DNA from: an uncultured Novosphingobium sp.
Lineage (GTDB): Bacteria; Pseudomonadota; Alphaproteobacteria; Sphingomonadales; Sphingomonadaceae
NCBI GenBank assembly: GCA_946886365.1
Contig: CAMPIM010000054.1
Span: 1 to 23,809 of the forward strand
DNA: 23,809 nt
Reading direction: 5' to 3'
In this document: piece after piece, positions 1-7,631 of the stretch
How positions within the stretch are numbered: the first letter of the stretch is position 1
Layout: every line of letters begins with the position of its first letter
Translations under genes and position numbers: made by a program
The notes under the pieces: model-generated
Databases searched by the model: none
What the model was told of the DNA's origin: nothing
Seen by the model: the letters and a program-made list of their open reading frames with translations, nothing else

Positions 1-205
1 CGACAATGCGGGTGCGATAGGGCAGGGCTTCCCCTCGTTCGACCTGCCACTGGCCATCCGGCGATGGGCCGGCTCCGTCTGCGAAGTGAAAGCGTGTGGC
101 GGTGCCGGAGATGAAATATTCTTCCTCCCGATATCCGACGCTGGCGCAGTCAAACGGTGGTTGAATGAACGGCTGGCCACGTCCGCCCTCGACGGGTTCT
201 ATCAT
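1..205 (-). CDS. Alpha/beta hydrolase domain protein, N-terminal part (runs off the window)
   Basis: Reading the minus strand from an ATG at 205 gives 68 open codons to the window edge. The protein begins MIEPVEGGRGQPFIQPPF and continues through GYREEEYFISGTATRF to ALPYRTRIV. From memory this opening matches the Abhydrolase_10 type of alpha/beta hydrolase domain proteins, which carry a similar 'GxGxPFxxPPxDLxxxGYxEEEFFxxGTA' start and then a 'YRTRxxVRRP' strand. The catalytic serine region lies outside the window, so activity cannot be judged. The start codon overlaps the stop of the upstream permease in an ATGA arrangement, so the two are probably translationally coupled as the last visible gene of the receptor-permease operon. 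A role in cleaving an imported ester is inference. Confidence 0.7.
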   Translation of the reverse strand, partial: MIEPVEGGRGQPFIQPPFDCASVGYREEEYFISGTATRFHFADGAGPSPDGQWQVERGEALPYRTRIV

Positions 206-1455
206 GCTCCATTCCGGCATTGGCATTCCTCTGGTGGGGCGGGATGTTGAGCCACCGGCATGGGGTGGCAGGCTTGTCGCGTGCCCAGTTGCCGCTGAAG
301 CAGGCGCGCGAAAACAGGAAGCGCACATGCTAAACCGATCGCCAACAGGCCGACGATATTTGCGTTGCCCAAGCGTGGTCCGGGCAAGTCGACGAGGATT
401 GCGCTCGACACTGCCGCGCCTCCTGCGGCTGCCAGATTTTGGAGGGCGCCGATCAGGGCTCCGAAGCCGGCCCGTTCCGCCGCGTCAGGCGCTTGGAGCG
501 CGAGCGTGGTCATGGAAACGCTAAGCGTCGAAATCCCCATGATGACGATGCACATGGATACAGCCCCGATTGTCGGTCCGGATGGTAGCACATAGGTCAG
601 GACTATGCCGCCGCTGAAGCTGGCCGCCGCCGGCAGAATCAACGCGAGCGGACCCTGGCGGTCCGAGACCCGTCCGACCAGTCGAAGCAGCATGAACGTC
701 AGGATACCAGTGCACATGTAAAATGGCGCCAGCCAAGGGCGGGGCAAATACAGGTTTAGAAGTAGCAGAGACGCATTATTCGCGGTCAGCAGGCCGAAGG
801 CGAGTGTCATCAGGAATATGCAGGTCATGGCCATCCGAAAGGCGGGCCGCCGCAGGGCATCTGCCAACCGAAAGCTCGTCGGGCGGCCATGCGTGCCCAG
901 ATGAGCGGTCATTGGGGGCAGGGCGAAACGCGCAATTGCCGTGATAGCTAGCGCCGTGCTGCCGAGCAATAAAAGTGGCAACCGCCAACTAGCGATCGCA
1001 GCCAACTGGATGGCTAACGGCAGGCCGATGATCGATACCAGCGGACCAGTGCCCAGCACGAGCGCAAAGGCGCTGCCTCGTCGCTCCGGCGCGATCGTAT
1101 CCCCGATGATGGCCGTCAGCAATGCAGTGCAAATGCCGCCGCATGCGCCGGATATCGCGCGCATCGCCATCAAGATCGTCAAATTGTCGGCGAAGCTGGC
1201 GCAGATCGTGGCCAAGCCAATCAGCGCCAACGACGCGATGAGCGGTGAGCGTCGGCCGTAGCGGTCCAGCAGCCCCGCCGAACAAAGCGCAGCGACGAAT
1301 CCAGCCAGCGCATAGGACGATGCCAGCAATCCAAGATGAGCGACCGGTAGGCCCAGATCGAGCGCGATGTCGGGGCCGACGGGCATGACGATGCTGAACC
1401 CCAGCATCACTGTGAATTGGGTCGCCGTGGCGATAGCGATGGTGCGGGATTCCAT
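202..1455 (-). CDS. MFS permease
   Basis: The 417-residue protein is hydrophobic throughout, with about twelve likely membrane segments, the usual size for a major facilitator superfamily carrier. The loop after helix 2 reads GLLDRYGRRSPL near residues 61-72, which is the MFS motif A (GxLaDrxGrr). Acidic and arginine residues typical of drug/organic-acid symporters are present, but the substrate cannot be read. A GGGGAAG Shine-Dalgarno stands about 7 bases before the ATG at 1455. It lies 19 bases downstream of another MFS gene and overlaps the next hydrolase gene by 4 bases, so it belongs to one operon with the TonB-dependent receptor. It probably moves the receptor's ligand, or a product of it, across the inner membrane. 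Export cannot be excluded. Confidence 0.88.
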   Translation of the reverse strand: MESRTIAIATATQFTVMLGFSIVMPVGPDIALDLGLPVAHLGLLASSYALAGFVAALCSAGLLDRYGRRSPLIASLALIGLATICASFADNLTILMAMRAISGACGGICTALLTAIIGDTIAPERRGSAFALVLGTGPLVSIIGLPLAIQLAAIASWRLPLLLLGSTALAITAIARFALPPMTAHLGTHGRPTSFRLADALRRPAFRMAMTCIFLMTLAFGLLTANNASLLLLNLYLPRPWLAPFYMCTGILTFMLLRLVGRVSDRQGPLALILPAAASFSGGIVLTYVLPSGPTIGAVSMCIVIMGISTLSVSMTTLALQAPDAAERAGFGALIGALQNLAAAGGAAVSSAILVDLPGPRLGNANIVGLLAIGLACALPVFARLLQRQLGTRQACHPMPVAQHPAPPEECQCRNGA

Positions 1456-1474
1456 GCGAATGCTTCCCCGGTGT

Positions 1475-2695
1475 TCAGGCGGGAGGCGCGACGGCCAACT
1501 CCGGTCGTATTTGACCCCGAAGGCCGAGGACGATCAGGATCGCGCCGACCATCGCAGCGCCGCCCAGCAGTATGAAAGAGGTGGAGAAGCCGTATATCCT
1601 GTTCACGGGGCCGAAGACGATCGGGATGAGAAAGGGGCCGATATGGAAGGTGCTGAAAATCGCTCCCATCGCGAACGCGCGGCGGCTGGCGTGGATACGG
1701 TCCAGCAGGAAGCTGCTGAGAGCAGGCTCGAACATGACGGACGCCGCGCCGGTGATTGCTGAAGCAACAAGCAGCCCCGGAATTCCCTTGGCATGAACGA
1801 ACAGCATCGTGCCTATGCCAAAGACCAGCAGGCAGAGAGCAATAATCGCCAGCGGATGCATCCGCTTTCTCAGTCGAATGAAATAGAAGGAACTGGCTAT
1901 GGCAGCGAAAGTCGCAGGCAACATGATCGCCGAGAATATGCGAGGATCGGTAAAACCTTTGTCCCGGACCAGGAAAGGAAGCTGCGTGTAAAGATTATAT
2001 TGGGCCAGCGCGAGGAAGACATTGCCGACCATCGCCAAAACAAACACGGAATTAAGCGTTTCCCGCAAGGGCTGCTGCTGGCTCGTTGGCTGGTCGGCCG
2101 ATATCTCGGCCTTTGCCACGGTGGGCTTTACACACAGAAGGGCGTAGATGAACAGCGGGACACCGACGAAATAGAGCCACATCGGGGCGGCCCATCCGAA
2201 ACCATTTGCGAGAAAGCCGGCCGCTTGCACTGCAAGCATCGCGAAGAACGTCATCGCAGCCCAACGATAGCCGAGCATCTTGGTGCGGGCCTCGCCGCTA
2301 TAATAATCGCCGATCATGGAAAGGCTGACGGCCATCAAGGCAGCCACGCCAAGCCCCAAGACGAAGCGAAGCATGAAGAGGATCGTGAAATCGGTCGTCA
2401 ACATGCATCCCAGGCCCGCCGCAGTGTCTGTGAACAGCGCGGCGAGCAAGATTGGACGCTTGCCCCAGCGGTCGGCAAGCCAGCCAAGCAAAGGTGAAGC
2501 GATCATCGCGATGCCTGGTATGGTCATCAGCATCTGGGCGTAGGCCACCCCCCGAGCGCCCTCCCCAAGCTGCGCGGCAAGCAGGGGGAGGCCGGGTGAC
2601 AACAGTGTCGTCGTAAACGTATTCGGCAAGGTTGCGAAAAGCAGGAAGAGGAATATCGGCCACCCCGGTGCGAGGACGGAATTTGTTGTTTTCAT
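1475..2695 (-). CDS. MFS permease
   Basis: The 406-residue integral membrane protein has the MFS motif A as LGWLADRWGKRPILL near residues 70-84, after a first segment rich in Leu and Phe. A second basic loop (FIRLRKRMHPLAI) marks the start of the C-terminal six-helix bundle. Length and layout are normal for a twelve-helix major facilitator. It starts 27 bases after the TonB-dependent receptor stop, preceded by an AAGAGGA ribosome site, and is followed closely by another MFS gene. The two permeases are not obviously alike beyond family motifs, so they may handle different compounds, for example a parent substrate and a released acid. The substrate is unknown. Confidence 0.88.
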   Translation of the reverse strand: MKTTNSVLAPGWPIFLFLLFATLPNTFTTTLLSPGLPLLAAQLGEGARGVAYAQMLMTIPGIAMIASPLLGWLADRWGKRPILLAALFTDTAAGLGCMLTTDFTILFMLRFVLGLGVAALMAVSLSMIGDYYSGEARTKMLGYRWAAMTFFAMLAVQAAGFLANGFGWAAPMWLYFVGVPLFIYALLCVKPTVAKAEISADQPTSQQQPLRETLNSVFVLAMVGNVFLALAQYNLYTQLPFLVRDKGFTDPRIFSAIMLPATFAAIASSFYFIRLRKRMHPLAIIALCLLVFGIGTMLFVHAKGIPGLLVASAITGAASVMFEPALSSFLLDRIHASRRAFAMGAIFSTFHIGPFLIPIVFGPVNRIYGFSTSFILLGGAAMVGAILIVLGLRGQIRPELAVAPPA

Positions 2696-2722
2696 GACCT
2701 TGTTCCTCTTCCCACGCGTAAT

Positions 2723-5086
2723 TTACTGGCCCGATGCGCCGAAACGATAGCGCAACTGGAAACCCCACATACGCGGTTCGCTGTAGATGTAGCGGAGGAA
2801 TCCGCTGCCATAGTTCGCGCCATTCTTACCGTAATTCGCCTGCAGCTGAATTGGGAAAGTCTTGTCGGCGACGTTCGTCATGAAGAACGCCAAATCGACC
2901 GGTCGACGTCCGACATTGTTCCATTCCACGCGCAGGTTGAGCAGATTGCTTTCCGGCAGGTAGCCAAAGGGTTCCTGTTCCGGACGGGTGATCTGCGTGT
3001 AATAACGATCGATGTGCGAGAAAGTAAGCGATGGCGCAATGGTCTGCATATCGTCCAGCTTGATGTCATAGCGAGCCGATATCGAATATTGGTTCTTGGG
3101 TGTAAAAGAAAATGGAACGGCTGATCTGTCATCGATCAGGACCTGACCGCCGGAGAAATAGGAGAATTGGAACTTGTCATATTTCGCCTTCGTGTAGCTG
3201 TAAGCGCCGCGAATGCTCAAATTGGGGAAAGGATTGACAGTGACGTCGGCTTCGATGCCCTGGATATGGGCCTTGCCCGCGTTGACAATAGCAGATCCGC
3301 CGGAGGAGTTTCCGCTAGGAAGACTGATGACCGTCGCTCCAGACCTTTGGATGTCCTTGTAGCTGGTGTAATAATAGTCGAGGTTCAAACGAACAGGGAC
3401 GGCGCCGAGGTGGAACTGGCTTTTCACACCGCCTTCATAGGCCGTCGCAAATTCTGGTCCGAAAGTCCGTACCTGCGGATTGACGCCGTTGAAGTTGTAT
3501 CCGCCGCTCTTGTAGCCACGACTGACCTTCGCATAGACCATTGTGTCCGGCGTGACCTGATAGTCCAGCGAGATGAGCCAGTTGGGAGCTGAGCTCTTGT
3601 ACGTCGCGTCTATCCGGCAATCAGGAAAGGGTGTCGTTTCAGCAAGAACGCAGGCGGTTGATGAGTAAAGTGCGCTGAATGACTCCTTTTTGTCCCAGCT
3701 GTAGCGATAGCCACCGGTAAGGCGAAAGCCTTCCAGCGCAGACGTCAGCGCCCCCATTTCGAGCGCGGCCTGTGCGTAGACACCCGTCGATTTACGATGG
3801 TCGCCCGAAGCAAATGTCAAAAACGATCCCTGCGCGCTGCCCTGGCGAATTTCTGATCCCACCGGCTTAGCGTCTTCATGATAGACGCCCGTCACAAAAT
3901 TCAGACGATCGTCCAGGAATTTGCCCTGTAACTGGAACTCTTCGGTCCACTGGCGAGCATCGGTAGAATTTGCGTCTCCCGGCCCGGTCCCGTCCATATC
4001 CAGGCGCGACCCATCCTGATCGAAGCTCGCACGCGTCTTGTAGCGGGCATAGCTTGCGATGTTGCGAAGCGTCAGGTTATCCGACAGATCGATCTTCAGA
4101 ACGTCCGTCACCATGAACAACCGCTGCTCTTCCAGCGGGACGATCGTCAGTTCTGTCTTCCGGGGGCCGCGGGCCTGCTGCTCGGCGAGTACCTGGGTTA
4201 GCAACGGGATGCCGTAAAATCGCGCATTGGATCCCTGAAAGTTGCCAGTAGCCGGGTTGATCGCTGAATTGAAGCCCGCGAAGACCGTCCCCGTGCCGTT
4301 CTGGTCGACCTTCACATTGGTCACCAGCAGATAGTTTTCGATCGTTTCCGTTGGACGCCAGGTCAAGCCTGCTCGCAGCGTCCAATAGTCTCGATTGTCG
4401 AGATCGCGGTTGGTGTTGATTTCCTGAGTGTATCCGTCACGCTTGGCATAGCGCCCTGCGACGCGCAGCAGCAGCTTGTCTTCTACAACGGGAACATTAA
4501 CCATCGCCTCGAATTCACGGTCGTGATAATTACCGAGCTGGCCCTGCACATAGCCAGCGAACTGGTTTTTCGGTTTGGCAGGTTCCACCAGCACCGCGCC
4601 GCCAGTCGTGTTGCGTCCGAACAATGTGCCTTGCGGCCCTTTCAGAACCTGGACGTTTTCCAGATCGTAGAACAGAGTGCCGGTGCCGATCTGGCCCACG
4701 GTGTCACTACGTTGGGGCAAGGGCACTTCGGCGAAATATACAGCAACGCCCGGTCCGCCGCCAAAGGTCGAACCTTGCCCACGGATGGTGAATGTCTGCG
4801 TGTCGCGCTGTCCAGCCGCCTGACCGACGATGAGGGACGGCACCTTGCCCGCCAGATCCTGGTTCGACGTCACGCCTTCCCGGCGCAGCGTTTCACCGGT
4901 AAAAGCGGTGATGGCCGTCGGAACCTTTTGCATCGTTTCTTCGCGACGGTTCGCGGTCACGATGATATCGGCGATCTCGTTACCGGCTTTGTCTGCGCCC
5001 TCTTGAGCGATGGCGGGCAGGCTGTAGCCTAGCTGAAGTGCGCTTGCTCCACATAAAAGAGCTGTATAGAATTTCTTAGTATTCAT
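2723..5086 (-). CDS. TonB-dependent outer-membrane receptor (copy 1)
   Basis: This is an outer-membrane gated beta-barrel that takes up a specific ligand using TonB energy. From the ATG at 5086 it is 787 residues. A signal peptide (MNTKKFYTALLCGASA.. ending near AIAQ) is followed by a TonB-box-like ADIIVTANRR. The plug has the conserved FTIRGQGS, VQVLKGPQGTLFGRN and TTGGAV motifs, and a long barrel ends in RFGASGQ. Upstream in-frame ATGs at 5092 and 5113 exist. I prefer 5086 because the signal peptide then starts normally and a GGGA lies 8 bases upstream. It heads the minus-strand operon with two permeases and a hydrolase, and it is divergent from a LysR gene that probably controls it. The closest relative in view is the receptor at 12091-14463. 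The iron-independent, catabolic type is inferred from its context. Confidence 0.93.
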   Translation of the reverse strand: MNTKKFYTALLCGASALQLGYSLPAIAQEGADKAGNEIADIIVTANRREETMQKVPTAITAFTGETLRREGVTSNQDLAGKVPSLIVGQAAGQRDTQTFTIRGQGSTFGGGPGVAVYFAEVPLPQRSDTVGQIGTGTLFYDLENVQVLKGPQGTLFGRNTTGGAVLVEPAKPKNQFAGYVQGQLGNYHDREFEAMVNVPVVEDKLLLRVAGRYAKRDGYTQEINTNRDLDNRDYWTLRAGLTWRPTETIENYLLVTNVKVDQNGTGTVFAGFNSAINPATGNFQGSNARFYGIPLLTQVLAEQQARGPRKTELTIVPLEEQRLFMVTDVLKIDLSDNLTLRNIASYARYKTRASFDQDGSRLDMDGTGPGDANSTDARQWTEEFQLQGKFLDDRLNFVTGVYHEDAKPVGSEIRQGSAQGSFLTFASGDHRKSTGVYAQAALEMGALTSALEGFRLTGGYRYSWDKKESFSALYSSTACVLAETTPFPDCRIDATYKSSAPNWLISLDYQVTPDTMVYAKVSRGYKSGGYNFNGVNPQVRTFGPEFATAYEGGVKSQFHLGAVPVRLNLDYYYTSYKDIQRSGATVISLPSGNSSGGSAIVNAGKAHIQGIEADVTVNPFPNLSIRGAYSYTKAKYDKFQFSYFSGGQVLIDDRSAVPFSFTPKNQYSISARYDIKLDDMQTIAPSLTFSHIDRYYTQITRPEQEPFGYLPESNLLNLRVEWNNVGRRPVDLAFFMTNVADKTFPIQLQANYGKNGANYGSGFLRYIYSEPRMWGFQLRYRFGASGQ

Positions 5087-5195
5087 GGTCATAATCCCGG
5101 CTGTATGCGTCATAATTAAAATAAAAACTTTTCATATATTGTTCATGAGTATATATTCGTTACTATAGAACAATTCATAAACTATGGAGGGTTAT
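5087..5195. promoter_or_regulatory. Divergent promoter region between TonB receptor and LysR gene, with inverted repeat
   Basis: This short, very AT-rich region separates two divergent genes. It holds an exact 7-base inverted repeat, ATTGTTC at 5138-5144 and GAACAAT at 5168-5174, 23 bases apart, with a TATATATTC stretch between. LysR-type regulators usually bind dyads beside their own gene and control the divergent target, so this is a reasonable operator candidate. A GGAGGG at 5186-5191 is the only good ribosome site and favours a TTG start for the regulator. The repeat is seen; the binding is inference. Confidence 0.5.
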
Positions 5196-6113
5196 TTGGA
5201 TCTTCGTCGGCTCCATTATTTCGTTACTATTGCCGAAGAGGGCAGCTTTCAAAACGCGGCCAATGTGCTCCATGTGGCGCAATCTGCCTTGTCCCGGCGA
5301 ATTCATGAGCTGGAAGAAGAGCTTGGACTGCCGCTTTTCCTGAGGTTGCCGCGCGGCGCGCAGCTGCTGCCCGCAGGCGAAGTCCTGCTGAGGCACGCCC
5401 GGCCAATTCTTGAAAGCGTCGCTGACGCCAAGGCGCATATGGCTCGTTACGCGGCTGGAAGATCGGGTACCGTCAGGATCGGCATGACCGCGCTCGCCGG
5501 ACAATTGCGTTTCGTTGGCGAGGCGTTCATGGCCTTCGGGAAAATCACGGACGACGTCGAGGTGATCGTCAAGATCGTGACCAGCCGTGGCGAGGTGCTT
5601 CAACACCTGCGCACAGGGCAGATCGACCTTGCTTTGGTTCAAGGCGATGTTAGCGAGTCGGGGCTGGTTGCTGAACGGATACGTACTTTTGACAGCCTGG
5701 TAGCGATGCCTGTCCATCATCCCTTGAGTGGCAGGGACAAAGTCAGTGTGGTCGACCTGGCTACCTATCCCATACTGAGTTTTTCGCGAGAGCTCGACAC
5801 AGTCGCGTTCGACAAGATCGTCGCTGCGTGCGTCGCGGCTGGCGCCCAGCCGCGTATCGTTCAGGAGATCCCAATGGAAACCGTGCGACTTGCGCTGGTT
5901 GCCGCAAATATGGGTATCAGCATCACCAGTTCGTCGATCCATGAAAGGCCTCATCCGCAGGGTCTGTGTTTCCGACGCTTCGTGGGCATAGATTTTGATG
6001 CAGGCGTGTATCTTGCCCAGCGCCAATCCGGCGAGGGACCTGCAGTGCAATTGTTGGCGAAGGTCATAGGTGAAGCTGCGAAACGAGCGCAGCGCGTCGC
6101 CGATGGCGGCTGA
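5196..6113 (+). CDS. LysR-family transcriptional regulator
   Basis: The protein has the LysR plan. An N-terminal winged helix-turn-helix begins LDLRRLHYFVTIAEEGSF and contains AANVLHVAQSALSRRIHELEEELG, followed by the linker helix and then a periplasmic-binding-protein-like effector domain. The start is a choice. An ATG at 5184 gives 309 residues but lacks a ribosome site and itself overlaps a GGAGGG. The TTG at 5196 lies 4 bases after that GGAGGG and gives the standard LysR opening (M)DLRRLHYF, so I place the start there (305 residues). It is divergent from the receptor operon and upstream of the CoA-ester operon, so it is well placed to regulate either, probably responding to the pathway substrate or an intermediate. 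The ligand is unknown. Confidence 0.92.
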   Translation: MDLRRLHYFVTIAEEGSFQNAANVLHVAQSALSRRIHELEEELGLPLFLRLPRGAQLLPAGEVLLRHARPILESVADAKAHMARYAAGRSGTVRIGMTALAGQLRFVGEAFMAFGKITDDVEVIVKIVTSRGEVLQHLRTGQIDLALVQGDVSESGLVAERIRTFDSLVAMPVHHPLSGRDKVSVVDLATYPILSFSRELDTVAFDKIVAACVAAGAQPRIVQEIPMETVRLALVAANMGISITSSSIHERPHPQGLCFRRFVGIDFDAGVYLAQRQSGEGPAVQLLAKVIGEAAKRAQRVADGG

Positions 6114-6412
6114 TTCGGTATATTTGGAGCTGCGATTACTGCATGTAGCGCGCAGCTTGCCGTGATTTCGGCGAACCCGTCTCACCCCGAATCCTTTCCC
6201 GCCCGTTTTAGCTTTGCAATCACTTAATACACAACCAACCGGCCGGTCAATAAAATACAGACATGCGTTGGCCTGGCGTCCCTGAGCTTGCGTCGGTTTA
6301 GCTGAATTGTCTGAAAAACGCCCGATATATATACAATCTGCGGCTAGATTCGTAAAAATAGCCCCATCAAACCAACATTTATATTGACCGATCGTTTGAC
6401 TTGTAGTGTGAT
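6114..6412 (+). promoter_or_regulatory. Gene-free region upstream of the CoA-ester operon, with dyad elements
   Basis: No gene is visible in these 299 bases. The region contains a perfect palindrome ACCGGCCGGT at 6238-6247. It also holds a 9-base inverted repeat, CGGTCAATA at 6244-6252 and TATTGACCG at 6382-6390, separated by 129 bases. The right arm includes a TTGACC that could serve as a -35 element close before the CoA-transferase start. Two operator half-sites on either side of a promoter would suit looping or cooperative binding by the neighbouring LysR or the IclR further on. The function is inference. Confidence 0.4.
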
Positions 6413-7615
6413 ATGGGGATGGAAAACGACGTTCCTTCAGGTCAATCCGCTAACGATTCCGGGCTTGCGGCATTTGCCGGTCTACGCATTATCGAAGTCG
6501 GCTCTTGGCTTGCCGTGCCCAATGCAACTGCGATGTTCGCCGATCTAGGCGCGGAAGTTCTAAAAATAGAGAGTGGGGGCGGTGATCCGGTCAGGCGCTT
6601 TCCCCAATCCATGCGCGGCGATGATGTTTCCTCCGCAGCTTTTGCAATGCTCAATCGTAACAAGAAAAGCCTGGTGCTTGACCTTCATGAGCCAGTGGAC
6701 CGCGCTAGGTTTGAAAAGCTGCTGGGTACAGCAGATGCGCTGGTGAATAACCTTCGACCCGCACAGATCAGCAGGTTGGGCCTGGATGCCGGCGATCTTG
6801 CATCAAGATACCCCAGACTGATCATAGCCAGCCTGACCGGACTTGGCTTGCGCGGGCCGGATGCGGATAACGGGGGGTTCGACGTCGGCGCGTTCTGGGC
6901 GCGATCCGGGTTTCTGTCGCAGGTGACGCAGGACGGCAGCGAACCGGCTGCTCTAACAGGTGGCTATGGCGACCTCATGACTTCGCTTGCCCTGTACGCG
7001 GCCATCGTTTCGGGCCTGCTGGAACGGGCAAGCACTGGGCGCGGCGGGCTGGTCGAGACATCGTTGTTGCAGACGGCGGCCTTTGCGATCAGTGGCGATC
7101 TGGTGTCGCATCAGGCCTATGGCCGCGTGCCGCGAGCCCGGCCCCGGTTGAAATCCCGCACACCGTTGAACAATAGCTATCGAACGGCCGACGGGAGATG
7201 GTTCTTCCTGACTTGCGTCGACGCCATGCAGCATGTGCCGGGTGTAACCAGGGCGCTTGGCCGACCTGAGCTGTCGAACGATCCTCTTTTTGCCTCCCCG
7301 CGTTCGATCGGGGAGAATGCGGCTGCGATAATTGCTCTGCTGGATGAAGTCTTTGGCTCACATCCCCTGTCTCATTGGGCCGAACGCTTCGCAGCTGAAG
7401 GGGTGACTTGGGAACGGGTTGCCTTCCCGGATGAGCTGTTGTCCGATCCGCAGGTAGCGGCCAACGAAATGACCAGCGAATGGAGTTGGGATTCCACTTC
7501 CTTGCATGGCGTGCCTTCGCCATTCTCTATCTTCCGCACTAAGCGGCCCGCCGCATCTGCGGCACCCGCGCTGGGCGCCGATAACGCATTGCTGAACGAT
7601 GCCGGGCCCCAATAA
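6413..7615 (+). CDS. Class III (CaiB/BaiF) acyl-CoA transferase
   Basis: The enzyme likely moves CoA from a donor thioester to a free carboxylic acid, activating the substrate in the cytoplasm. The 400-residue length is usual for the family III transferases (formyl-CoA, carnitine, benzylsuccinate type). The N-terminus has FAGLRIIEVGSWLAVP and then ADLGAEVLKIES, the typical Rossmann-like opening. LNRNKKSLVLDL follows near 80-91. The catalytic aspartate is probably D187 in GGYGDLMTS. It is the first gene of the plus-strand operon and stands 16 bases before the acyl-CoA dehydrogenase. The first ATG (6413) and a second one 6 bases on (6419) are both possible; no strong ribosome site separates them. 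The substrate acid is unknown. A racemase of the same fold (alpha-methylacyl-CoA racemase) is less likely given the operon. Confidence 0.88.
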   Translation: MGMENDVPSGQSANDSGLAAFAGLRIIEVGSWLAVPNATAMFADLGAEVLKIESGGGDPVRRFPQSMRGDDVSSAAFAMLNRNKKSLVLDLHEPVDRARFEKLLGTADALVNNLRPAQISRLGLDAGDLASRYPRLIIASLTGLGLRGPDADNGGFDVGAFWARSGFLSQVTQDGSEPAALTGGYGDLMTSLALYAAIVSGLLERASTGRGGLVETSLLQTAAFAISGDLVSHQAYGRVPRARPRLKSRTPLNNSYRTADGRWFFLTCVDAMQHVPGVTRALGRPELSNDPLFASPRSIGENAAAIIALLDEVFGSHPLSHWAERFAAEGVTWERVAFPDELLSDPQVAANEMTSEWSWDSTSLHGVPSPFSIFRTKRPAASAAPALGADNALLNDAGPQ

Positions 7616-7631
7616 TTGTAAAGGCTAACCA

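Noticed and set aside
1793..2497. A 234-codon plus-strand frame within the second MFS gene
   Set aside because: Charged and low-complexity, antisense to a typical permease with motif A.
5175..6185. A 336-codon minus-strand frame opposite the LysR gene
   Set aside because: It lies antisense to a clear regulator gene, has no family motifs and reflects codon bias of the opposite strand.
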